Shown one piece after another: positions 1 to 11,300 of a stretch of 64,000 nt of DNA. Under the pieces are notes generated by a model that did no database searches, had not been told where the DNA came from, and worked only from the letters and a program-made list of their open reading frames with translations. This stretch comes from Tigriopus japonicus (Eukaryota; Arthropoda; Copepoda; Harpacticoida; Harpacticidae). Within the stretch, counting starts at the first letter, position 1, and the number at the start of each line of letters is the position of its first letter. The stretch is from assembly GCA_010645155.1 (NCBI GenBank), contig JAAGOF010000098.1:43484-107483 (forward strand). Reading direction: 5' to 3'. The position numbers were made by a program, and so were the translations under genes.

Positions 1-19
1 GAATGCGATTCCCTGTAAA
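1..19 (-). repeat. Edge of a LINE 3' tail
   Basis: The first 19 bases are the exact reverse complement of the segment at about 62759-62777, which lies just after the LINE open reading frame near the window's right end. This suggests that another copy of the same LINE tail, in minus orientation, runs off the left edge. The match is short, so the call is tentative. Confidence 0.4.
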
Positions 20-46
20 TTGAAGGATTTCTCCCGACAACTTCAA

Positions 47-141
47 TCCGACCCCCAACAGGATTCGAACCTACGCCGTCTGGGGAAGCACTTACACTCG
101 GCACTTTTTTTAAGAACGCGCTAGTACGCGTGGCCATTCTT
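47..141 (-). repeat. tRNA-like element (tRNA-derived SINE head or degenerate tRNA)
   Basis: On the minus strand there is a B-box sequence GGTTCGAATCC (plus 61-71). Upstream of it, at plus 115-134, is an A-box-like stretch containing GGCCACGCGTACTAGCGCG. The order and spacing match a class II (Leu/Ser-like) tRNA promoter with a variable arm. The acceptor stem does not pair cleanly, so a functional tRNA is unlikely. A related A-box half occurs at about 57333-57378, inside an intron of the SH2B gene, which supports a repeated SINE family rather than a single tRNA gene. Confidence 0.5.
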
Positions 142-1080
142 TTGCTCCGCAAAAAATAACACCACCCCGAGTTTGACATCTCAATACGTTTCAAGCCAAA
201 TGTTTTGTGGTTCAAAAGCAGTTAAACTTAGGGTACTATGCGGATTCTAACGGAAGTTATAGACATATTTAGATGTTAATTTGTATGTTTCAAGAACGAC
301 GAAATTGCATTCTAACAAGCACAAAAACCTCCATTATTCTATTGCTATGTGGTACAGAAAGTGGTTTACTAGTGTCATCAATTGATGGCCCTGAAATAAT
401 GCATGTATAAGTATTTGGAAGCAAGTAAATTGGTTGTTTCTTTGGATCAGAAAATCTTATTGTCACAACAAATTATGTAAATCTCTAACAAAATTTAGGT
501 ACCCTAAAATTTACAAGCATAACGTCCGGAAAAATGACGTTTCATTCTAAGAGATGCATAATAAATTGAGATTGAACAGAGCAAAACATGCTATACCCTT
601 TTTGTCATGTGAGAGTAAACCAAGACTAAGCGCATCCAAGTCAGTCCATCATGGCATATGGCTTGATTGCACTTTTCCTTACGAACATGGAACATGGATC
701 AGAATACACAGCACCAACACAAATGACGGACCCAGAGTTGGTCCGGTTTGAGACTGCAAGGTCGATCGAGGGTATCTTCTTTCAACGAGGCATGGACGTG
801 AAAACGTCGTAAGAAGTGAAAGCGGAAACAAAAGAGGACCGCACAAGAGGAATAAGGGTGACTCAAATCCGTACGATTTTCTTTCAATTCTCACCAATAG
901 TTTTTAGAAGAACGGAATGTCAAATTGCTTGATGATGAAAAGCGACTCTTCCCAAAAGTATCATACATCCTGTGACCCTTTGTAAATCCTTGGGAGTACT
1001 CTTCGATGTAAAAAAACAGAAATATATTTATGTAATCAAATATTTTCGGCCGCCCTACTTATGGTGCTTCAGTCAAAATT
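142..1080. other. Non-coding stretch, nothing recognised
   Basis: AT-rich sequence with only short open frames that overlap one another on both strands and show no recognisable protein features. I see no gene here. Confidence 0.4.
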
Positions 1081-1082
1081 TT

Positions 1083-1138
1083 GCATTTCGTAGACTGTAG
1101 ATCTACAGGTCGCTCGTTCAAATCCGGCTCGAAGGACC
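1083..1138 (+). repeat. tRNA-Tyr 3'-half retropseudogene with encoded CCA
   Basis: The segment contains an anticodon-loop-like GACTGTAGATC (GTA anticodon), a D/T-side linker GGTCGC, the T arm GTTCAAATCCGGC and the acceptor strand TCGAAGGA, followed directly by CCA. This is the order of the 3' half of animal tRNA-Tyr. The matching 5' half (acceptor strand and D arm) is absent. Eukaryotic tRNA genes do not encode CCA, so the CCA points to reverse transcription of a mature tRNA followed by integration. It is not expected to be functional. Confidence 0.6.
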
Positions 1139-1424
1139 ATAAAATAAATGAATTGTGTTGGGGTCGGGGTTGACTCGAAAATATTTTATGAAGAGACGGA
1201 ACAGTTAAACCATAAACTGCAAAATGTACGAAAAAGGCATCATCATCGATAGAGAAATAGATATTTGATTTCTTGATATGTAACTAGGATAATGTATCCT
1301 GATTTTATAGCCCATTGTCCAATGAACAACCTTAATACTTTGTGATGCATGTGATACCTCTCAACTTGCTAATTGTGAGCTCAGTTCCCGAATTTGAGCA
1401 CAGGTTGTGTAGACATTTGACCGA

Positions 1425-1790
1425 TGTTTTTTTGGAGTGTTGGTGCTAGGGTCGGAGGGTTGAGCCTCACCCGGCCAACGAAGCCAGCCATCACATTGTC
1501 CGAATTGTTCCGATAGGCAATCTCATGACCGGTATCAGAATGGTTCTCCGTTTGTGGGTGTAAAATAGCGTCTTGTAGTGGACACACTGGAAGAAAAAGG
1601 ACGATTCATCGGGACACCCTGAGGGGAGCTGACGTGTGGTTGAGAGAAGAAAAGTCTGATGTAAATTAGGAATAAAGACCTCGTTACAGTCTAACAGTTT
1701 CCTTGAGGAGGGTCGGGGAGGAGAATCGAACCTGAGGCCTTGCCTCTCTCACTATAAGAAACTGCGCTAACCACGACGTCACGTCTCCTA
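1425..1790 (-). repeat. tRNA-derived SINE, longer copy
   Basis: Read on the minus strand, the element opens with an A-box-like segment (plus 1761-1788) and a B box GGTTCGATTCT (plus 1722-1732). It runs through a family-specific body and ends in a short A run (plus 1426-1433). The body and head match the copy at about 21996-22237. This copy keeps about 115 bp that the other lacks. An apparent 68-residue reading frame over 1381-1587 is simply the SINE body and is not a gene. Confidence 0.75.
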
Positions 1791-3254
1791 CCTTTTTCTT
1801 ATTTTTGGATTGGACTCAAAAAATTTTTAAGTACGGAAATGGCCACTGCATAAAAATTTATGAGAAACTGGATGGAAAGTAAGTCTTCAAACAAATAGAA
1901 GTACAAAAGGATTTGATTTTGCTGACCATTTAAGACCACCGGCATTTTGATACATTTTTTCATGTAGTCATATTGTGCTTGTAAATACCAGGAGTAAAAA
2001 GATTTGTGGTGAAAACATTTGACCATGTCTCAAGTTTTGCTAAAGTTTCTAAAACCAAAAACATCACCCCAATAAACTCAGAATTTTTTGGGGGGAAAAT
2101 TTGAAAATTGATTTCAAATCAGGTCTCTTCACATAAGTAAGCACGAGTATGGTGTGGCAATGGAATCTGCTACTTCTTCCAAAAAAACAATGCCCAATAG
2201 TGCTTAGTTTCAGTGTTAATACATCAGTAGTTTGGCGATTGTGGTTTGGTGTTCATCGGTTGAAAACATTTTTAGCAAAAACGAAAGGTTGGTTTTGAGT
2301 TTGGTCCCCATCCCCGCTCCGGTGGAATGTTTATGTTTTTGCTTGAACCTGTTCATTGTTTTTTCATGCTTAAACAATTTGACGATTCTTACTTAATTAG
2401 TATTTAAATTTTTGGTCTTTAAGATTAGGTTTCAGCCGCTCTAAACATAAGCTTCCAGGAGCTACAGTCTAAAGAAAGAGTCTCCATATTTTGATGAGAA
2501 AAATCATTATTTTAAGTTTCAAGAAATGACCTGCATATGACTTCCTTCAATGAAGAGAGTTTCTAGCTGTATATTCTCATAACATTTTGAAATGAAAAGT
2601 TCAACTTTGTAACACTGGCATATTAAATGTTAAGCTCTGAAAAAGGCATAATTTGTGTTACAAAGTAAGATTTGGAGATACTGCTTAATTTGAATGAGCC
2701 CTTGTTGAACGTTCAGAACATTCGGATTAATTGAAAGTGGCCCTAAAAAAGATATCTGTCCATCAAATGTGCTAATTCTCATGAATTTTTTGGCAACCAT
2801 TTCTAGGCACATTTCTTGTGTCTTTAGTAGTCTAAAATGTTTTACTAGGACTACTCTTCCTATTCGCCTCAACAATTCACCTAATCCATTTCAAGGGGTT
2901 GTAGCTCAAAGCCTGATTTAGACTACTACATCACAAACTTAGCAAAACTCGGACATAAATTGATTTGTAACTCTCACTAATAAACATAGTGAAAGCGAAA
3001 ACCTAATGGAGAGGAAGTTTACCTTTGAAAGTGAAGGAAGTGGAATCATTGGCTGAAATATAGCTAAGTTTTGTCAAAAAAGAATTCCAGATATGCTTTG
3101 AAACTCTTTTGATTGCATTCTACTTGATTGCTCATGCCAAAATCCATATCAAGAGCTACCAAAAATACTGCAATATTTGGGCCTTTCTTGGACAAAAAAA
3201 AATTAAGGTCGATAGGTGGCATGTCGACTTCATTTTGTATTTCCTCTGATACTA
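1791..3254. other. Non-coding stretch, nothing recognised
   Basis: AT-rich DNA between the SINE and the palindromic MITE. The short open frames, including one on the minus strand at 2630-2875, show no domain, no codon structure and no splice context that I can support. Confidence 0.35.
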
Positions 3255-3497
3255 GGTCGGTTGTTGAGGTAGTTTGGAAGTATAGTAGAAGTAAATCTAG
3301 AAGTAAGAAAGAAGCATATGAGATGGAGTAGAAATAACCATGCTCGATCAAGTTTCGCTACAAAAGTTGCGTTATTCAATCGCAGCTTATAGAACGAAAC
3401 TTGATCGAGCATGGCTATCTCTACTCCGTCTCATGTGCATCTTTTGTATTTATAGCTATGCTTCTACTTTACTTCCAAACTACCTCAACAACTGACC
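3255..3497. mobile_element. Palindromic MITE, copy 1
   Basis: The two ends are inverted repeats: GGTCGGTTGTTGAGGTAG at the left and its near complement ending in TGACC at the right. The inner arms continue the palindrome around a central segment with ATGCTCGATCAAGTTTCG and its complement. The same outer and inner sequences recur at 19973-20178 and, more diverged, at about 23750-23929. There is no coding capacity. Copy 1 lacks a clear target duplication, while copy 2 has TTA on both sides. Confidence 0.8.
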
Positions 3498-6400
3498 TTC
3501 TTTTTCTTATTGCTTCAGCACGTTCCTTGTCGATGATGCTCGGCACCCTGAGCGTCCATCTTGCAGCGCCTTGTTCCATCTTTGGATGGGACAATAGTGG
3601 CACATCGAGCGCCGAGTGGAACACATGGCAGAGGTGAAGAGCGTTTTATTGTTTTGTGAGTGCGCAAAAAAGGAATTTGATAAGATCTCGAGACATGACA
3701 CGATGCTTCTTGGAAGTGTCTACTTTTCCTCTGCATGACATTGTGATACCAACTTAAGAACGTGGATGGGAATTCTCAGTAGACGAAGGTAAGAGCCAGG
3801 TAGGAATTAAAAGACAGCCATTTCCCAAGAAATTTGCATGAAAGCGCAATTTATCGTTGGTGTTGATGAAATTCGAAAAGAGTGCAGAAAGGTGCGAGTG
3901 GCTCCAATGTGAGCTTTTGGTGTGAAGAGTAATTTAATATTAAAACTTCGAAACGCATAAGGAACCCCCTGGGAGGTTGTAAAGTGTAGAGAAAGTGAGA
4001 GAAAATGAACGTGGCTGGAAAGTGTGTTTCCAATAAGATCAATTCTCATCACATGTGATAGCCACAAAAAAATCAATTGAGGATAGGACGTCTGGTTGTT
4101 TATGAAGGTTCAAAATAGAAAGAAACGCCATGTTGATCTGAATCTACTAAAGTATCAAAGCAAGTGTTTGTTGCATTATGAAAATGTTCTCATTTTGTTA
4201 TTTAATTGCCAATCTTCACAAGTCTAATGTCTTACACTATGAAGGCTTTTATTGAGAAAAGCGAGTTGCTCATATCAGACCAATCGTACCTCATCTACAT
4301 GAACAAACCCTTATAGAATTGTCCGAAACTTTAAAAAACAGCCCCTTGAATTGTTTTTTTTAACTTGGTTGAAAGTGAACGGAAATCAGTTGAATCAGGT
4401 TTGATTTTTGGAAACGTGTAGGTTTTCTCCCGTCCAAAATCCATCTTCTTTTAGCAGCCTAAAGCCCAATCTTGACATACGTGATAAATGGATTGTGCCT
4501 GATTTTCCAAGTTTTCAATACATGCGGTCGAAAAAGTTCGAAAAGTCAAAACAATAACTTTTCAAAGTCCTTTTTTCAGTCCTCGGCGCATTTGACAACT
4601 AAAATATTTCTGTGTGAAAGCAAGGTCCTAAGCAGTAGGCTTAAAGCAGTGGAAACTTTAAGTCACTTTGGCCTTATCTATCTTGCTTTTTTGATTAAAT
4701 TCAATTTCTAATTTTTGCCATTGCATCCATATACATTGTTATACTCACCTTACACATTACCCGCTTACACACAACGGTTTGTATTCTTTTCGTTTGGATC
4801 CAAAACAGTGAACCCCTTTGTAATGTGGAACAAAGTTGCCTGGACCGAACTTAAAGAAGGCCCCATGGGATGAACATTTTCCAACTAGGAGACTTTAGGG
4901 CCGGATGGTGGACTTTTTCAGAGACCTTGAAACCGTTCCAGGTCGTGGATACTATTCAGGATTTAAAGTCTAACTAACAATACGAATGTAATTAGATAGA
5001 ACAAGGGGATGCAAATACTTTGAAACAGTAACCCAAAGTGGAAATGTTACTTGATATTCTTCCATCTTTAAGGGCCTGTTTCTTTTTAGCTTTGCTACAT
5101 CTCTTAGAATTTGGTATTGGACACGTTGGCTAATATTTACAGGAAAGAACAGTGACTCTCGGTAAAGAATAGGAGATCCAATCCACTGGTTAGTGGCAAA
5201 ATGGCCCCCTTACCAAGATTTTGGGGTGTGAAGAAACACCATTGGCAAAAAATATTAGAAGAATAAAAATCAACCAAAGCTAATTAACCAGGCGAAAACT
5301 AAGTGTCAGTCATACTCGCAGCACAGAAACTAGATAGTCATAAGGAAAAATTGATCAATGTAGAGAAACAAGTTAAGTGTAGACTGTTCAGAACTCGAAA
5401 GTGCTTTTGTATTTTGGATCCATGACTTTTGACACCTTCACCTGAATTTTTATAAAAAGCTCAGAAACAAAAAGTCATTCTGACTCAATTCTATAAACTC
5501 AACCTACAGGGTGACACATATATCTTTGCCTGTTGGCAATCATAAAAAAATCACATATTTTTGCCTTACTAATTGCAAACAAAAAAGGTTTACAAAATGA
5601 GATATGTTTATCAGTCATTTATAAACTACTTTTATATTATACACATTTTTGTCACGCTGTAGGAAAGCATCAAAATGAATTGATTCCCATAGGCTCTTTC
5701 TTTGATAAAAGTTGATGTGTCCATGATTTTAGAAGTGCCCAAAGTACGATATGCAATTGCCCTTTTGTGCTTGGTTTCCATGGATTCAAACTTAGATGAT
5801 GGTTCAATGATAGTTAAAAGAGCAAATTAGGTTTTATAACATGATGTTAATTCTGTTTCAGTTGGGTTGTATGAGTGTTGGAAAAATCCAATGAATGTTT
5901 TCAGTTGTCTGGATGCAATTTAGGCTTTTGGGGCTTTTAGAAGACATTTGCACTTACTAATTTTGCTAAACTATGTCATCATCAGGATTCAGGTCAATAT
6001 CTCTTGGTCCTATCAAATTTTGAGACATTTTTCTTGTCAGCTTGTCAATCTATTCAATCTATTCTGGCACCATTTCCTTTCTTCCCCTCGCCATAACGAA
6101 ACGTCTCATATTTCAAGGGTAGTTAATGCGATTCTAGTTTATCTTGTATTCAATTAATCCAGCTTTAATCATACTCACAGATACCCTCCATATCTAAAGC
6201 AACTGATTTGGGCGGCATTTTGAAATAAGAGATCAAGACAGCTGTTGCACAATACTTTTTCGAAAACAATCTGGAATCATGGACATTCGAAATATTGCCA
6301 GAATCGAAGTAGTTTTGTATACACTACCAACACTCAAGAGTTAGCTAAATAAGAGCTAATTCTGGCCTTGTCGACCCCAATCGAAAGTTTTAAACATAAT

Positions 6401-8352
6401 CCTCCAATATCTTTCGTCATCACTTTGTGATTGAACGAGACAATAAAAATAATTATCTCCTTGTTTTTTTTGCTTCCTTGAGTACAACAATATATCCTTC
6501 CATGGTGCAAGTTTGTAATAAAAGACCCAAATATAATAACTTGTGGAAAAAATCTACCTACTGAATTTGTTGTAGAGAGGCAAATAATAAGTTAAGTTTT
6601 GGCCTTAAGTAAGAATCACGGAATTTCACCCAATGGCGTAGAATGCTTACCTTGTGCCTCTTCCTGAAGGGCACAATTCATCTGACAGGAGAACATTGCA
6701 ATCTGAAAAATTGTCTAATCTGTTTTAAACGGACCTCATTTACCTTCGAACAAAATATCTTTTGACCCAACCTTACTTGTGATGAATAATCTACCCGAAG
6801 AAAACCCTGGTGAAGGAACTTCCATGTTCCGATGATTTTGAAAAGCGCTGATAAGAGAGAGGTTTGACCGATGGTTTTGAGGTCAACTTCATATTTTACC
6901 TTTCTTTGCAAACATTCAAGGTGTTAAAAAAGGTTGTTGACGGATTCTTTTCTGTGTTGAAATCACGTCACAATGGAAAAGTTGATACCCTCTAAGCTCA
7001 TATATAGCTGCATCCATTTTCTGCAGTTTTTTGAAACTTTAGCTTAGTGGGAAAGCGAGAGCTCGTATTTGTGTTGGTTTCAAACTTCTTGAAACATTCA
7101 TTTTCCTCAAATAGCAAATTTGAGATTACAAGTCATGAAATTCCATCTTCTTCACTCATAAAGTAATATGTAAATATAATGATGAAAATAAGAATAATTT
7201 AGTCAAAACAAGAGGCGTTATTAATGCTTTTATTCTTCCTACAAGGATTTTACGTATTTTTGAGGTTTTTGTCTGCCGATCATTTTCAAACATTTACTAT
7301 TTGAACGAACCAGGGCCACACAGACTCTATCTATTGCTCTTTTATTCTCGTGTTTTTTTTCAACTCGAACCTTTTTTTATGTAATCCTAACATACTTAAT
7401 TTCTGAGAGCATTTTTTTATGCATTGTTTCAAAGTACTACATGAAGCCATGCCTTATTGTCATTGCATTTCCACACATCGGGGTTTCCTTTGATTCTCCC
7501 CGGTGATCCAGGAGCTAATTCACTTTGTGCTTTAGGACTTCCATCTTGTCACATGTCTCAGACCCTGGGGAAAGATGTGATAAGGATAGACATGTCCCTC
7601 GAAACTGTTGGCATCAAAGACCTTGAAAGTGCCTGGAAATTTGATCTGCAACACCCTAGTCTTTGTTCAAAGGTTCCAGAAGGAGTCAGAAGTTTGCGTA
7701 GTCAGACTCGGTTGAAGCTTATCTATCGTCCCAATTCTGTCTCGACCAGTTTTGGCAGACACAAGCATAGACTTTGCCTTGAATTATTATCTTTAACATG
7801 ATCCTTGGATAGAAGTGAGACACTTCACTTTATTTTTGGGTCAAATTCACGACCAAGGATCTTTTGGCAATCCAAATTTATGTCCATTCCCAAGCATTAT
7901 TGACAACCGTGAATTATAGATCCTCGTTTCTTCCAATCTCGTGCACAATTTTCCTGGCACAGCTCTGGGTCTGTAACTTAAAGCAAATAATAGAGTTGGC
8001 GAGGAAGGGCTCTTTTCGTAGCCAGCACACACACGTCTCTGTAAAAGGGTTGTCAAACGTCAATTAACGTAAAAGTCCCTCGAATGTACTGTATGCCCAC
8101 TTGACTGCTGAATTGGTCTTGATAGTCCTTCGACTCCGTTCTAGCATCAAAGGCCATTGTCGTCCAAACAAATCGCCGGAAATAGAGCTCCACTAGCCCC
8201 TTTTCTTTGTTAAGTAGTCTTAAACGAAGCAATCATATGGGCTAAATTTTCTCTTTCTAGAGTCTCAATGAGGAAACGAGGATCTCACTCCGAATTGGAA
8301 ATCCCCATCGAGCCTTTTGCATCCGTCTCTCCTTGCATTCGTGTGGAAAATA
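3498..8352. other. Long non-coding stretch upstream of the FN3 receptor gene
   Basis: About 4.9 kb of AT-rich sequence without a supportable gene. The longest frame (7457-7801, plus) has no recognisable motif. The last few hundred bases before 8353 probably contain the promoter and 5' UTR of the downstream gene. An upstream ATG at 8268 opens an overlapping frame that differs from the receptor's. Confidence 0.35.
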
Positions 8353-11300
8353 ATGGCTGTCAAATGGGCCTTCTTCGCTTTAGGCCTTCAGAGTTGGATT
8401 GCCCAGCAGTTTGGGTGCAATTCATTATCGTTTCCTGTAAGAGGTACGGGGAGCACAAATTCAAATTCGTTCTTCTTCGCTTATTTTGAGCCTTTGTCTT
8501 GAACATGAGACCTTTCAAAGGATTTCATTGGCCTTTTGTGGTTCTTAGAGACAAAGGTTACATCACCCGCATTGAAGAACAAACCGCAAGAATGTCCCTT
8601 TGAAAAGGTCGTGCCATAAAAAGGACGCGTCTCCTTAAACTTGATGTCTTTAAGCATTCGTGCATTCGTTCAATAATACCTCGAAGTAAACAAGTCTAGG
8701 AAAAAACAGGCTTAATTATAGTTTGAAACGCACCCTATTTCTCGATAATTCCGAACACTTCTTGAACTTCCAAAGATGGAGCTATAATTATTCTCTAAAC
8801 TGATGACATTTACCTTGTCAAATGACGAAATTATTTTAAATGACATTTACAAATATAAGGTACACATTCGTATTCCAGAGCCTTCTCGTACTCAAATCAC
8901 TTGGGACCCGAATGCTGGATTTTCAGAGTCCCTTCAAAGTGGTCCATCCAATGGACCACAAGCCACATTCACCTCTGCCGCTTTTAACCTGACCGTCGAA
9001 AGAGAATCCGAAGCCACAATTCGTTTAAGTTGGAGTCATCAAGCAAATCTGAAGCATTTGAGGCACAAGAAACACTGGCCTTACAGTGTCCGAATCGTGC
9101 CCATTGAAGGCGGGTAAGGCCACAAACTGTGTGCGCGTCGTCAATTACCCCGAAAGTATTATTGGGGATCGGAATATTGTTGTTCCAGGCAACACATGGA
9201 GGCTCGTGTGTCGACAAACGGGAAACAACACATCCTTTTGCACGAAATGGATCCAGAGGGTAGTTATCAATTGATTGTGTCCAAAAATAACCGGATACTG
9301 CTCAGTAAGCTCATGAGATTAGGTGAGAATCGATTTGGAGCAAAGGATTGTCAATCTCTTTCAATTTATAGACCAGGGATTGATATATTTCAGGTGCGTC
9401 GAGTCGCCAGAGACTTCAGTCTTCTTCTACTCAGGAGACTTTGGAGGCGACCTTGTCGAAATCAATTTCTGAGGATGGTTCCAATTCAACCACAGTGAAC
9501 AACGGGTCCTTAGAGGCAAAAGAAATCACCTCATTACTTCATGAAGAGGATGATGAAGAAAAAGAAAAGTTTTCTCACGAGAGTGAGGAGGCTTTAAATG
9601 AACTCGAATTGGCCACGGCCACTTATGAGGACCGTTTTCGGATCGAGGAACTCGGGATTGTGGCTTTCATATTGATCCTGTGGATGGGAGCAATTATGTT
9701 ATTTGTGCATAGATGGGGCAAAATTCGTATGCTTATACCACATCAACCCCAATATGTATTGGAGAAAGAGGATCCACCAGTGGTAAGAAACGCTTTTGAC
9801 CTTTCCCTTCATTCATTTACTCGTTATTTGCCAAATAAAAAGTCAATCCAAAGGTTAAGTTAACAAGTGAAGCCGTGACCGACCCTGCTGAATGGGGGCA
9901 AAGACAATGAAATGAGAAAACCGGGGTGACAGATCAGGATCAGCATATTCAATAAGGACGCTTAAACATAATTAAGATGGCTTTAACATGATAGCCTTTA
10001 CAATGAGTTTTTAATGTGGAATAGTTTGTCAAATACCCATGTGTTAGAAAATGAAGGCCGCTATAGCCATACTTTCCGACACATTTAACTAATCGCCTGA
10101 GTTGCTAAGCAAAAAAAGAGCACTTTTTGTGCAGTTTCATGCCCACTTTTTCACGAAATGTCATAAAAGTCACATTAGACTTTCAAAAACAAAAATACCC
10201 TGGTATCTTTCTTTTCTTGCTAACCTCTTATTGTCCATAAAATATACGCCCATATTGGCTTTGTACGTAAGCAACTGCATTTATTAGGAAAGATGTCATC
10301 GTGATCAAAATGGAAAATTCAAGTTCCAAATGCACTCCATCGTGGTGCACCGCCCATTTTATTGGACTAACTAGAATCTTGGTCTCCTATTCTAAAAGAA
10401 ATTTTAAAATAGACCTCACTCCGGCAATTTGTTCATGTCTTTTCCTTGATACAAACCATTCATCTTTAAGGTACATGAAGAACAAAATTTCAAACAACTA
10501 AAATAGGCTTAATCACACAGAATTTGCTTCAATTATACAAAGGAGAAGTTTTACAAGATTGATTTTTCCACCTATGTTAGCATTTGGGTTTGAAACTAGC
10601 ATGTCATGGAATATTTCTTTTTGTACAGAAACCTTGGTACTCGGTTAGATAAGCACCCCAATCGCTATCTAGGTTGGTAGAACTTGAGGGCATGCTCTCG
10701 AAAGTGGGACAAATCGTAAAGCTACGTGCTTGGCATTTGAAGAGATATTAAGCCCCTTGGGGTCGTTTTCAAACGCCGAAAACAGTCTGTGCGAGGAATT
10801 TCCCCTTAACCTTCATACTCTTTATGATGGTCCTATTTGCTTTGCTAACTCAAAACTGGCTTGGAACAATATGATGTATTGTGATGAATACAGTGAGTGT
10901 AAAGCGTTGCTCAAAAACTTGGACGCTACGAAGCCTGTACTTGGGAGAACAAGAAACACGAACTTGAAAAGAACATTTTAAAAAGAACAAGGGTGTTTGC
11001 CCATCCTCAAAATGAAATTTGTTAGCTATGGAGCAGGATGATGAGAGAAATGCTCAACCATTTCAAGGCTTTCAACTTGGAGTACTTTCAATTTTCGAAC
11101 GGTCAATTGAGAACGTCAACTTACTCCCACATAATGAGATCAAAGTCTTAGCAAGGCTTAAAAGAGAAGGATATTGCTAATATTTGTATGGCTTCTTTTT
11201 TTAAGAAACATGTGGAGGTCACTGATTCTGGAACCCAAACTGTAAGATATTAGCCATGACCGATTTTCTAGCTTACCTTTCCACGAATGTAGGAAGCAAT

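Noticed and set aside
1083..1138. A functional tRNA-Tyr gene
   Set aside because: The 5' acceptor strand and D arm are absent and a CCA is encoded, so it cannot fold as a complete tRNA.
1381..1587. A 68-residue minus-strand coding frame
   Set aside because: It coincides with the SINE body and recurs as part of another frame in the second SINE copy, so it is repeat sequence.
7457..7801. A 114-residue plus-strand frame
   Set aside because: No recognisable domain, no splice sites linking it to the receptor gene and no characteristic composition.
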